NCBI GenBank assembly: GCA_051201605.1
Contig: CP179201.1
Span: 3,286,001-3,350,000, forward strand
From: CABZJG01 sp902512685
GTDB taxonomy: Bacteria > Pseudomonadota > Alphaproteobacteria > Rhodobacterales > Rhodobacteraceae
Direction of reading: 5' to 3'
Length of the DNA stretch: 64,000 nt
Positions 53,393 to 62,080 of this stretch are shown piece by piece. The translations under genes were made by a program, and so were the position numbers. The notes under the pieces were generated by a model. That model did no database searches, was not told the origin of the DNA, and saw only the letters and a program-made list of their open reading frames with translations. How positions within the stretch are numbered: position 1 is the stretch's first letter; each line of letters begins with the position of its first letter.

Positions 53393-54900
53393 GCGTACTT
53401 GATGAAAACATTGCAAAGCTTGATGGATATCTCGCTCGGTTCAGAGACAAAGGCATTCTTAATCACATCGCCGGGGAGGACCTTGCCGGATCTGGTGGCG
53501 TATTTCAAACTATATCGCCGGTCAACAAATCGGTCATCTGCGACGTCGCCCTTGGTGCGGCAACTGATATCGACGCAGCTGCTAATGCTGCCCATGATGC
53601 CTTTGCAACTTGGCGTGACATGCCAGCATCCGAACGGAAGAAAATTATTCTTCGCATTGCCGAGGGCATCGAAGCGCGCGCTGAGGAAATTGCTCTTTGT
53701 GAATGCTGGGACACTGGGCAGGCCTATAAATTTATGTCAAAAGCCGCATTACGCGGAGCCGAAAACTTTCGCTATTTCGCGGAGCAGGTCGAGCAGGCAA
53801 GGGATGGGCAGCATCTGAAATCGCCGACCCTGATGAATATAACTACAAGAGTTCCTATCGGTCCGGTCGGCGTTATCACACCGTGGAACACCCCTTTCAT
53901 GTTGTCGACTTGGAAAATCGCGCCGGCATTGGCCGCTGGCTGTACTGTTGTTCACAAACCCGCTGAAGCCTCACCACTCACTGCACGCCTTTTGGTTGAG
54001 ATTGCAGAAGATGCCGGGCTTCCACCAGGTGTGTTGAACACCGTCAACGGCTTTGGCGAAGGTGCTGGCAAAGCACTTTGCGAGCATCCTAAGATCAAAG
54101 CGATTGCTTTCGTTGGCGAAAGTCGAACAGGCAGTCTGATTATCAAACAGGGGGCTGATACGTTGAAACGCAACCACCTTGAGCTTGGTGGCAAGAACCC
54201 TGTCATCGTATTCGATGATGCGGAATTGGACCGCGCGCTCGATGCGGCGATCTTTATGATTTATTCAATCAACGGCGAACGATGTACGTCTTCTTCCCGT
54301 CTACTGTTACAGGACACTATACGAGAAGAGTTTGAAGCCAAGCTCATTGAACGGGTCAACAAAATCATAGTTGGTCACCCTCTGGACCCAGAGACCGAAG
54401 TAGGTCCGTTAGTGACAGAGGAACATTTCAACAAAGTAACCAGCTACTTTGATATTGCCAAAGAAGACGGCGCAACTGTTGCCGCTGGCGGTGAAATCGA
54501 TCGCATTGAAGGTTATTTCGTACGCCCAACGCTGTTCACCGAAGCCACCAACGAGATGCGCATCGCACAAGAAGAGATTTTTGGCCCGGTTCTAACATCT
54601 ATTCCGTTTAAGTCGGAAGAAGAAGCTTTGGGCATGGCCAATGACGTGGCCTATGGTCTGACCGGCTATGTCTGGACGAATGACATAACGCGGGCATTAC
54701 GCTTTACTGACAAGCTTGAGGCGGGGATGATCTGGGTAAACTCAGAGAACGTTCGCCATCTACCAACACCGTTTGGTGGCGTCAAAGCGAGTGGGATTGG
54801 CCGTGATGGTGGTGACTGGTCTTTTGACTTCTACATGGAACAAAAACACATTGGCTTTGCGACAGGACAACACAAAATCACAAAATTAGGAGCGCTATGA
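53389..54900 (+). CDS. hpaE: 5-carboxymethyl-2-hydroxymuconate semialdehyde dehydrogenase
   Basis: A 503-residue aldehyde dehydrogenase of the HpaE subgroup, oxidising the ring-cleavage semialdehyde with NAD. General base Glu near 265 (LELGGKNP) and the catalytic Cys near 299 (GERCTSSSRLL) are present; GERCTSSSRLLLQ is characteristic of HpaE. It overlaps hpaF and hpaD by ATGA-type junctions, so it is translated in a coupled series. Confidence 0.95.
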   Translation: MSVLDENIAKLDGYLARFRDKGILNHIAGEDLAGSGGVFQTISPVNKSVICDVALGAATDIDAAANAAHDAFATWRDMPASERKKIILRIAEGIEARAEEIALCECWDTGQAYKFMSKAALRGAENFRYFAEQVEQARDGQHLKSPTLMNITTRVPIGPVGVITPWNTPFMLSTWKIAPALAAGCTVVHKPAEASPLTARLLVEIAEDAGLPPGVLNTVNGFGEGAGKALCEHPKIKAIAFVGESRTGSLIIKQGADTLKRNHLELGGKNPVIVFDDAELDRALDAAIFMIYSINGERCTSSSRLLLQDTIREEFEAKLIERVNKIIVGHPLDPETEVGPLVTEEHFNKVTSYFDIAKEDGATVAAGGEIDRIEGYFVRPTLFTEATNEMRIAQEEIFGPVLTSIPFKSEEEALGMANDVAYGLTGYVWTNDITRALRFTDKLEAGMIWVNSENVRHLPTPFGGVKASGIGRDGGDWSFDFYMEQKHIGFATGQHKITKLGAL

Positions 54901-55883
54901 TGCCTGTACCTGCGCCAAATCTCTACCCTGACTTCAACACTATCCGCCTTAGCCACGTCTGCTTGAACGTGAAGGACTTGGCCGCATCTAAAAAATTCTA
55001 TACCGAAATTCTTGGTCTAAATGTCACGGATGAAAGCGACAGCTGCCTTTATCTTCGTGCCATGGAAGAACGCGGACATCACTGTATGATCCTGCAAGAA
55101 TCCGATCAACCTGGAACTGTTGAAGTTATGGGATTCAAGACCTTCGACGAAGAAGACCTTGATCGCGCTGAGATTTACTTCAAGGACAAGGGACGTCCAA
55201 CGGCATGGGTGAAACGCCCATATCAGGGTAGAACTCTGCTGACCTCTGACAATCTTGAGATTCCGCTGGAATTTTATCACAAGATGGATCGTTTGGAGTC
55301 AATCCATCAAAAATATGCACTATACCGTGGTGCAAAGCCACTGCGGATTGACCACTTCAACTGTTTCAGCCACGATGTTGATGCATCAGTGAAGTTCTAT
55401 TCTGACTTCGGGTTCCGCGTAACGGAATATACAGAGGATGATGAGAGCAAAAAACTCTGGGCGGCATGGATGCACCGCAAAGGCGGAGTGCATGACATGG
55501 CGTTCACTAATGGGACTGGCCCAAGGATGCACCACGTTGCGTTCTGGGTGCCGACACCGCTCAACATCATTGACTTGCTCGACCTAATGGCGACCACTGG
55601 GTATGTTGACAGCATTGAACGCGGCCCCGGTCGACATGGCATTTCAAATGCCTTCTTCCTTTACGTTCTTGACCCAGATGGACATCGGATTGAAATCTAT
55701 TGCTCCGACTATCAAACTGTCGATCCAGACCTCGAACCGATCAAGTGGGACCTAAAAGACCCGCAGCGTCAGACACTTTGGGGCGCAGCAGCGCCTGAAA
55801 GCTGGTTCAATCACGGTACCACGTTCATTGGTGTAGACACCAAAGATTCTGAAATCCAGGCTAGCCCGATCATCGCACCATGA
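54897..55883 (+). CDS. hpaD: Homoprotocatechuate 2,3-dioxygenase (VOC type)
   Basis: A 328-residue type I extradiol dioxygenase with two VOC modules (about 15-130 and 145-290). The facial triad lies near His154 (RIDHFNCF), His213 (MHHVAFWV) and Glu265 (HRIEIY). It cleaves 3,4-dihydroxyphenylacetate between C2 and C3 using Fe(II) or Mn(II). This fold matches the Brevibacterium and Arthrobacter enzymes and not the LigB-type HpaD of E. coli, so the gene was recruited from a different family. Two ATGs (54897, 54900) are possible; the first overlaps hpaE. Confidence 0.95.
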   Translation: MMPVPAPNLYPDFNTIRLSHVCLNVKDLAASKKFYTEILGLNVTDESDSCLYLRAMEERGHHCMILQESDQPGTVEVMGFKTFDEEDLDRAEIYFKDKGRPTAWVKRPYQGRTLLTSDNLEIPLEFYHKMDRLESIHQKYALYRGAKPLRIDHFNCFSHDVDASVKFYSDFGFRVTEYTEDDESKKLWAAWMHRKGGVHDMAFTNGTGPRMHHVAFWVPTPLNIIDLLDLMATTGYVDSIERGPGRHGISNAFFLYVLDPDGHRIEIYCSDYQTVDPDLEPIKWDLKDPQRQTLWGAAAPESWFNHGTTFIGVDTKDSEIQASPIIAP

Positions 55884-56044
55884 CGCTGACCCTAAAATAT
55901 CCCGACTTCCCTCGTGAAGCCGCCCTTCTTGAGGATAGCTGGATTGAAGCCAATGACACAGGCGTCGCCTTAACTAACCCCACTAATGGCGATATGCTGA
56001 AGATTGCAAAATTCGCACAAGATTTCTGGGAGAAACTAAATTGA
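55880..56044 (+). CDS. 54-residue protein inside the hpa operon
   Basis: A short frame MTLTLKYPDFPREAALLEDS ending DFWEKLN. It starts in the ATGA overlap with hpaD and ends in a TTGA overlap with hpaG, so both neighbours are translationally coupled to it. Codon use matches the operon. There is no signal peptide or membrane segment. I do not recognise the family; the tight fit makes a real gene likely, perhaps a small partner of an hpa enzyme. Confidence 0.65.
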   Translation: MTLTLKYPDFPREAALLEDSWIEANDTGVALTNPTNGDMLKIAKFAQDFWEKLN

Positions 56045-56895
56045 ATTTTGCCACATACACAGCGAACGGCGAAACCTTCTACGGCGCCGTGACAGAAGGC
56101 GGGATGATCGCCTTGAATGCAGTGTTCCCGCAGTGGCCCACTTTATTTGATGCGGTGCAGGCCAGCGGATTGGATGACTTGGAACAAGCTGCTCAGAGCC
56201 TTACTGTGAGCCATACCGATTTTGATTATGAAATGGTAATGCCAAACGCGCGCCGAATACTGTGTGTTGGAGTGAATTTTCCGGACCGAAACGCTGAATA
56301 TAAAGATGGGTCAGAACAGCCTAAATATATGTCGCTATTCCCACGCTTCGCCTCCGGTTTCACCGGTCATAACCGCCCACTGATCCGGCCGCCTGAAAGC
56401 CCGCAGCTGGACTATGAGGGTGAGGTGGCTATCGTCATTGGTAAGGGTGGGCGCCGCATTGCACAGGCGGATGCATATGACCACATTGCTGCGCTTACCC
56501 TGTGCAATGAAGGCACTATTCGGGATTGGGTGCGGCATGCGAAATTCAATGTTACCCAGGGCAAGAACTGGGACAATTCTGGTGCGATCGGCCCATGGCT
56601 TGTTCCGTTTAAGGATGTTGGCCAGCTTGACGATGCCCGCATCATAACCCGTGTAAATGGGGAAGTTCGGCAAGATGATGTTCTCTGCCGAATGATGCAT
56701 CCCATTCGACGCGAGATTGAGTACATCTCAACCTTCATGACGTTGAAACCAGGAGACATCATCGTTACCGGAACGCCTACAGGATCGGGTGCTCGGCTTA
56801 ACCCTCCACAGTTCCTAAAGCCTGGTGATGTTGTAGAAATTGAAGTCAACGGAATCGGTGCGTTGCGCAACACAATCGAGGATGAAGTGGTATGA
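56041..56895 (+). CDS. hpaG: FAH-family OPET decarboxylase/HHDD isomerase
   Basis: A 284-residue fumarylacetoacetate-hydrolase-fold protein. LCVGVNFPDRNAEY, the metal Glu cluster LDYEGEVAIVIGKGG, and IIVTGTPTGSGARLNPPQFL match HpaG (5-oxopent-3-ene-1,2,5-tricarboxylate decarboxylase and hydroxyheptadienedioate isomerase). It starts at TTG (56041) with GGGAG eight bases upstream and overlaps the 54-residue gene by TTGA. E. coli HpaG has two fused repeats; this protein has only one, so it probably acts as a dimer or has one activity. Confidence 0.9.
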   Translation: MNFATYTANGETFYGAVTEGGMIALNAVFPQWPTLFDAVQASGLDDLEQAAQSLTVSHTDFDYEMVMPNARRILCVGVNFPDRNAEYKDGSEQPKYMSLFPRFASGFTGHNRPLIRPPESPQLDYEGEVAIVIGKGGRRIAQADAYDHIAALTLCNEGTIRDWVRHAKFNVTQGKNWDNSGAIGPWLVPFKDVGQLDDARIITRVNGEVRQDDVLCRMMHPIRREIEYISTFMTLKPGDIIVTGTPTGSGARLNPPQFLKPGDVVEIEVNGIGALRNTIEDEVV

Positions 56896-57692
56896 CCCCA
56901 ACGGATCACGCAAAAGCAGCGGCAGATCTTTTGCAAGCCGAGGTCACGGGCGACCAGATTGGCTTGCTCACCAAACGCTATCCAGAGATGGGTATGGATG
57001 ATGCCTACTCGGTGCAGAACGCAATCTACCGCGCAAAGCGTGAGCAGGGGCGCTCAGTCATTGGCTGGAAGATTGGGCTGACGTCAAAGGCTATGCAATA
57101 TGCGCTGAACATCGACATTCCTGACAGTGGTATCCTGTTTGACGACATGATGTTTGAGCACGGCGCAACTATTCCAAATGGTAGGTTCATCCAGCCACGG
57201 ATTGAAGCAGAGATTGCCTTTGTCATGAAATCAGCAGTTGGCGGCGCAAACGTAACGCGAGCAAACGTTATCGCAGCCACAGACTATGTCGCTCCCTCTA
57301 TCGAAATTCTTGATACGCGCATTGTGCGGGTAGATGCTGAAACCGGAAAAACGCGAACGGTCTTTGACACGATCAGTGATAACGCTGCAAATGCCGGCGT
57401 GGTTCTTGGGGCGGATCGACATGCTATTGATGCTTTTGATCTTCGCTGGGTTGGTGCTATCACAGCTCGTAATGGAGAGGTGGAAGAAACGGGTCTAGGT
57501 GCAGGAGTTTTGAATGACCCAATTGAAAGCGTTGTTTGGTTAGCGCAAAGAATGGCAAAATACGGTCAGAGCATTGAGCCTGGTCAAATTATCCTTTCAG
57601 GCAGTTTCATCCGTCCGGTGGAATGCACTGCCGGCGCGCGAATTCATGCAGATTTCGGCGCCTTCGGTAACGTCGAAATCGACTTTAAATAA
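56892..57692 (+). CDS. hpaH: 2-oxo-hept-4-ene-1,7-dioate hydratase
   Basis: A 266-residue hydratase of the MhpD/HpaH family adding water to the enol product of HpaG. VIGWKIGLTSKAMQYAL, RFIQPRIEAEIAFVM, VAPSIEILDTRI and GQIILSGSFIRPVE are family motifs. It overlaps hpaG by ATGA. Confidence 0.95.
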   Translation: MTPTDHAKAAADLLQAEVTGDQIGLLTKRYPEMGMDDAYSVQNAIYRAKREQGRSVIGWKIGLTSKAMQYALNIDIPDSGILFDDMMFEHGATIPNGRFIQPRIEAEIAFVMKSAVGGANVTRANVIAATDYVAPSIEILDTRIVRVDAETGKTRTVFDTISDNAANAGVVLGADRHAIDAFDLRWVGAITARNGEVEETGLGAGVLNDPIESVVWLAQRMAKYGQSIEPGQIILSGSFIRPVECTAGARIHADFGAFGNVEIDFK

Positions 57693-57702
57693 AGAGATCC
57701 TT

Positions 57703-58482
57703 ATGCCTGCTCCTCTAAATACCTTCAAAGCCGCAATAGCGAATGGTGAACTGCAACTCGGGTGTTGGCTGGGTTTGGCTGATCCTTATATTGCGGAAAT
57801 TAGCGCTGGGGCTGGATTTGACTGGCTGCTTATTGATGGAGAACATGCGCCCAACGATCTACGCTCGATCACTGCGCAACTGCAGGTCATCGCCGGGCGC
57901 AAAAGCCATGCAGTTGTGCGACCGCCTATTGGTGAAACCTGGATTATCAAGCAGCTATTAGATGCGGGTGCGCAAACGCTTCTGATCCCCATGGTTGAGA
58001 GCGAGGCACAGGCCAGAGGGCTCGTCGATGCCGTCACCTATCCACCGCATGGTAAACGCGGAGTTGGATCTGCCTTAGCGCGTGCATCTGATTTCGCAGC
58101 GATCGGTGATTATCTGACAACAGCATGCGATCAAATCTGCCTGCTGGCGCAGGTTGAAAACCGCGCCGGTTTGGGGGCGCTGGATGACATTTTGAAAGTC
58201 GATGGTATTGATGGTGTCTTTATAGGTCCTTCAGACATAGCGGCCGATATGGGCTTTATTGGCAAACCTGGAACACCGGAAGTTGAGAAGGTAATCCTTA
58301 ATGCCATCTCGCGCATAGTGGCCTCAGGTAAGGCGGCTGGTATTTTGACTTTGGACATGGCGCTTCAATCCAAGTGCAGAGACCTTGGCGCCACATTCAT
58401 TGCGACGGAAATCGATGTGACACTTTTTGCAAAAGGTATGCGAGCTTCGGCTCGCGCTTCTCAAGAACGGCTGCAAAAATAA
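57703..58482 (+). CDS. hpaI: 4-hydroxy-2-oxoheptanedioate aldolase
   Basis: A 259-residue class II pyruvate aldolase of the HpaI family, cleaving the hydrated intermediate to pyruvate and succinic semialdehyde. LQLGCWLGLADPYIAEI, GFDWLLIDGEHAPND, AQVENRAGLGALDDIL and DGVFIGPSDIAADMG (metal and pyruvate site) are present. The ATG at 57703 has AAAGAGA upstream; an earlier opening at 57574 lies inside hpaH. Last gene of the operon; the downstream sequence was disturbed by an IS6 element. Confidence 0.95.
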   Translation: MPAPLNTFKAAIANGELQLGCWLGLADPYIAEISAGAGFDWLLIDGEHAPNDLRSITAQLQVIAGRKSHAVVRPPIGETWIIKQLLDAGAQTLLIPMVESEAQARGLVDAVTYPPHGKRGVGSALARASDFAAIGDYLTTACDQICLLAQVENRAGLGALDDILKVDGIDGVFIGPSDIAADMGFIGKPGTPEVEKVILNAISRIVASGKAAGILTLDMALQSKCRDLGATFIATEIDVTLFAKGMRASARASQERLQK

Positions 58483-58559
58483 TAAGAAGAACTTTACTGA
58501 AGTTGCATTGTAATTGGTTCAAGCTGTGCAATTATCCAGTCCTTATACCATTTGGAAGT

Positions 58560-59373
58560 ATGTTGTCAGACAAATCGGCTCAAGCATCAGAGGCCTGGAG
58601 AGCGTGGATTCTATGGAGCGATAAGAGAGCGCCACTCTGTAAGAGCAGCGTCGCAGTTTAGCTTGAAAGTACTGCGAGTTGATAGTGACCTTTGTGAGTT
58701 GAAGTGATTGTGAAATGAGGCGTGGATTGAGGCGAACTTTTGAAGGCTGTGCATACGCCTGAAACGCAGCATCGCGCGTTCTCGTCGTCGAAAGGGTAAG
58801 TGTGAATTCTCCGCTCTGTTATTTGCCCATCGCTGTGTAACTTGCTTATCTGCACAGCCAAGCTCTTTTGCTGCTGCACTGTAGGATCGTAGCCTATCTG
58901 TAACGATCTCATTGGGCGATCCATACCGGCGCATAGCTTTTTTCATGAACTTTAGCGCTGCTTTCCTATCCCTCTTTTTGGTGACGTAGCTTTCTATCAC
59001 CTCGCCCTCATGATCGACTGCACGCCATAGGTAATGTCTTTCTCCATTTATCTTTACAAAGACTTCATCAAGGTGCCACTTCCAGTTGCTCGACTGCATG
59101 CCCCCTGCTCTTCGCTTTTTAATTTCGCTTGCGAACTTAGAGCCAAACCGGTGCCACCAGTACCAGACAGATTCATAGCTTACATCCACGCCACGTTCGT
59201 GTAGCAGGTCTTCTACGTTCCTCAGTGAAAGTGGGAATCTGACATACAGCATGACTGCAAGCTGGATAATCTCTGGACTGGTTTTGAAGTAGCGGAAAGA
59301 TACAGGGTTATGCATAGCTGGGTAGCTAATTGCCAGGCCTTCTAGAGGCAAGGTGGTTTATTCTGACAGTGCC
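58560..59373 (-). mobile_element. IS6-family insertion sequence
   Basis: An element of about 814 bases carrying one transposase. The right end reads GGCACTGTCAGAATAAA (inverted, ending at 59373) and the left end TATGTTGTCAGACAAA (from 58560); the first bases of the left end have diverged from the GGCACTG of this family. I do not see a clean 8-bp duplication (TTTGGAAG on the left, TTCAGAAG on the right share six of eight). It sits between hpaI and an acyltransferase. Confidence 0.8.
58611..59315 (-). CDS. IS6-family transposase
   Basis: A 234-residue DDE transposase of the IS6 type. HNPVSFRYFKTSPEIIQLAV opens it, HLDEVFVKINGERHYLWRAV contains the first Asp, VTDRLRSY the second, and NNRAENSHLPFRRRERAML the Glu. 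The ATG at 59315 is chosen; an upstream TTG at 59351 adds 12 residues. The gene appears intact. Confidence 0.95.
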   Translation of the reverse strand: MHNPVSFRYFKTSPEIIQLAVMLYVRFPLSLRNVEDLLHERGVDVSYESVWYWWHRFGSKFASEIKKRRAGGMQSSNWKWHLDEVFVKINGERHYLWRAVDHEGEVIESYVTKKRDRKAALKFMKKAMRRYGSPNEIVTDRLRSYSAAAKELGCADKQVTQRWANNRAENSHLPFRRRERAMLRFRRMHSLQKFASIHASFHNHFNSQRSLSTRSTFKLNCDAALTEWRSLIAP

Positions 59374-59374
59374 T

Positions 59375-60538
59375 TCAGAAGTGCTGAGTAATTTTCTTCA
59401 AGCCCCTCGAACTCACTTTGAATTTGGAGCTCTTGTACCCATTAAAAACCCAATCGAGTGGCGTGTAATATATAAAAACATAGTAAATTAGCAATGAGCC
59501 GAGTAGTCCGGCGAGACAGCTTGCAATGATTACAAATATAGAGCTATAGCCCGCCAATATTAATGTTGCGCCGATGTAATAGACGAATACAAGATGAAAT
59601 GCATAAACTGGATAGGATAGTCGCACCAACAGTGAAAGCAATGCACCACCAGATGTGATCATCCTGGTTGCAAAGCCGATCAAAGCGAGCACAAGCATCA
59701 CAGTAGCTAACGCCGAAAAACCGTTCACAATCCACATTTCCAAGTTACCAGAGAACGCAAATGGTTCATCTTTCATAATTCCCCAAGCCATCAAGGCCAC
59801 TGGCACAAAACTAAATACTCCAAGAGATGGAGCAAAAAATTTTGTTCTTTGAATATTTTCAATAAATGCTTGGCTATTGAATAATTGCATCCCAATCACG
59901 AAAAACACGAGCATAAATAGCATTGAGCCAAATTTTAAATCTCCGAATATTAATGGAATCTCTGCAAATATACCGCCAATCGGACGAGCTAAAGGATTTA
60001 GCAGAATTAATATGGGGAGCCAGAAGCCAAAAATGAGACCATAGCTTAAATTTATCTTTGTAATTCGTGTGAAACCCTTTGGTGCAAGCAATGTTATCAC
60101 AAAGGTGATTAGATAAAAAATTAACAGGTAGTAAAGAAACCAAAGATGATCAAGGCGAAGTGTAAAAGACTGTCCAGATATAAGCCATGATAAAAGTTCA
60201 GGCAATTTAACCATTTGCGCTTGCGTTTCATCAATTGCTGGAATGAATAACCAAAGCAAAAAGATGGGTGCGCTAAGTCTAAAAACCCTATTGATTGTAT
60301 AACTACCAGATGAGCGCTTTGATAAGCTAAGGCAGGTGAAAAACCCTGCCAATAACATAAATAGTGGCATCCGCCATGAATGAATCCAGATAAAGAGGAT
60401 TGCGGCTAAAGGTCTTGGCTCAGATCCATCAATTGGTTCTAAATATAGTGATAACCCATGCAGAAGAACGCCTGTTAGCAACGCAAAAGCACGCAAAAAA
60501 TCAAGACTATGATAGCGTTTTGAAAGGTCAGTATCCAT
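59375..60538 (-). CDS. Acyltransferase 3 family membrane protein
   Basis: A 387-residue protein with about ten membrane helices and the block YHSLDFLRAFALLTGVLLH followed by WIHSWRMPLFMLLAGFFTCL; it is a paralogue of the protein at 46286. It probably O-acylates an envelope glycan. Its stop codon lies two bases beyond the IS6 end, so the element inserted right at the end of the gene. Confidence 0.9.
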   Translation of the reverse strand: MDTDLSKRYHSLDFLRAFALLTGVLLHGLSLYLEPIDGSEPRPLAAILFIWIHSWRMPLFMLLAGFFTCLSLSKRSSGSYTINRVFRLSAPIFLLWLFIPAIDETQAQMVKLPELLSWLISGQSFTLRLDHLWFLYYLLIFYLITFVITLLAPKGFTRITKINLSYGLIFGFWLPILILLNPLARPIGGIFAEIPLIFGDLKFGSMLFMLVFFVIGMQLFNSQAFIENIQRTKFFAPSLGVFSFVPVALMAWGIMKDEPFAFSGNLEMWIVNGFSALATVMLVLALIGFATRMITSGGALLSLLVRLSYPVYAFHLVFVYYIGATLILAGYSSIFVIIASCLAGLLGSLLIYYVFIYYTPLDWVFNGYKSSKFKVSSRGLKKITQHF

Positions 60539-60734
60539 GTTTGCAATTTACTTTCGCATTTAAATACGCTGGTTGAATTTCCGACGCTAAATTTAAGTGG
60601 TTAATATAATTCCTTTGCTTAATAACGATTTATCATTTTCGTAAAATCAAGAGTGAAAGTACAAATGTCTGTTGTCAAGGTTTTTTCGGGTACTGTCATG
60701 TGTGGATGGCTCCGTTTATGCAAGGTTTTTTTCT

Positions 60735-60804
60735 GAGCCTCCCCATCTGAATTGGTCCACTGTTATATTTAGGAAACGGAGGACCAATTCAGATGGGGAG
60801 GCTC
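60735..60804. repeat. 24-bp perfect inverted repeat
   Basis: GAGCCTCCCCATCTGAATTG and four more bases (60735-60758) are repeated exactly as the reverse complement at 60781-60804, with a 22-base spacer. It lies in a 369-base gap (60539-60907) without a gene. The GGAAACGGAGGACCAATTCA stretch in the centre and right arm looks like the start of an IS orfA, with ATGGGGAGGCTC as its first codons, so an inverted scrap of an insertion sequence is the simplest origin. Confidence 0.85.
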
Positions 60805-60907
60805 TGGGATGCAGGGGTAATCTGTCGCCAAGATTATGTGATACTATACATGCAAGCTTCGTAGTAAGACTATAGTGCCTTGTTGAAAATTGCTCAGGAA
60901 AACTAGG

Positions 60908-62080
60908 ATGATATCTCAGATCGCTCATAACTCACAAACATCAATGGTCGAAGTAAAAACCGGTCTCTCGCTTTATACCGCCGAACTCGGTAACCCAGAT
61001 GGCGCACCGATGCTGATCCTGCACGGCGGCTGGGGACCAGCGGACAATGAAGAGCACAGGTTGGATATTTTGAACGAAGAGATACGTTCTAAGTTTCGAA
61101 TAATCTATTTTCATCAACGCGGGTGGGGACGGTCGAAAATTGAAGAGGTATCTGGAACCGATACCTCCACTGGGATTGACGCAAACATCGCCGATTGTGA
61201 AGTGTTAAGGCAGCATTTTGGTATCGACAAGTGGGAAGTCGTTTATGGCGGTTCGAATGGCGCTGCTCTAGGGTTGGCCTATGCCGCCAAATATTTTGGC
61301 AGCACTGTTTCCGGCTTGGTATTGCGCGGATTGTGGCTGATTCGGGAGCAGGATTTGGACCACGACTATGGAGACGGTAAAAATGGCAAGGGAAAGTATT
61401 ATCCTGCGCAGTGGCGTCGGTTCATCGGGCATGTTGGATACAAGACACGAGCTGATATGGAAAGATTGGAAAAAACTGAGAATCCCGGGTTGGAAATCGT
61501 AAACAAATATTGGGAATTGATGATGGGCGAAAGCCCTGACGAAAGGCAAAAAGCAGCGGCAAGCTGGTTGAAGTGGGATAGTCTGGGCGCAACTGTAGGT
61601 GTCGACAATGCTAATCCCCCCGCAACGAGTATCGAGCTACTGACTTCAGATGAGGATATCGTTAAGTTGGGCTTGACCTTTTACAAGAGTTTGAATTCGC
61701 ATGCGTCTGCAATTAACTCGAAAAACTTTCTCGATACGGTAGTTGCGAAAATCCACGGAGATGGTGAGTGTGTTATTGAAAGTCGCGAGGAACGTGTTCG
61801 CTCTTTACGGAAAAAAATAAGATTGATCACCGGCGAATTCGACATGCTCTGCCCCCCTGCTTTTGCCCACGAAGTTATCGAAAAGCTATTAGAGAGCGAA
61901 GCAGATACGGACGAGCGAACTGAAAGTGAAAGTTTTGCGCTGAAGAAAACATGTCAGATTGTAAATGGAGCTTCCCATACTCAATACGACCCGGGCATGC
62001 CTGACGCAATTCAGAAAGCGATGCTTGAAATTGCGTTTGGTGAGTACGAGGGTGAAAGCAGCCCCAGCCAATGTAGGTAG
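60908..62080 (+). CDS. Alpha/beta hydrolase, prolyl-iminopeptidase-like
   Basis: A 390-residue alpha/beta hydrolase. HGGWGPADNEEH replaces the usual HGGPG oxyanion segment, the nucleophile is Ser116 in YGGSNGAALGLAY (usual GGSWG), the Asp is in ITGEFDMLCPP and the His in NGASHTQYD. An enlarged cap region and the altered oxyanion and nucleophile motifs suggest a substrate other than proline peptides. The ATG at 60908 is preferred to the TTG at 60890. Its last codons lie in a short repeat of the form TGTAGGCA. Confidence 0.8.
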   Translation: MISQIAHNSQTSMVEVKTGLSLYTAELGNPDGAPMLILHGGWGPADNEEHRLDILNEEIRSKFRIIYFHQRGWGRSKIEEVSGTDTSTGIDANIADCEVLRQHFGIDKWEVVYGGSNGAALGLAYAAKYFGSTVSGLVLRGLWLIREQDLDHDYGDGKNGKGKYYPAQWRRFIGHVGYKTRADMERLEKTENPGLEIVNKYWELMMGESPDERQKAAASWLKWDSLGATVGVDNANPPATSIELLTSDEDIVKLGLTFYKSLNSHASAINSKNFLDTVVAKIHGDGECVIESREERVRSLRKKIRLITGEFDMLCPPAFAHEVIEKLLESEADTDERTESESFALKKTCQIVNGASHTQYDPGMPDAIQKAMLEIAFGEYEGESSPSQCR

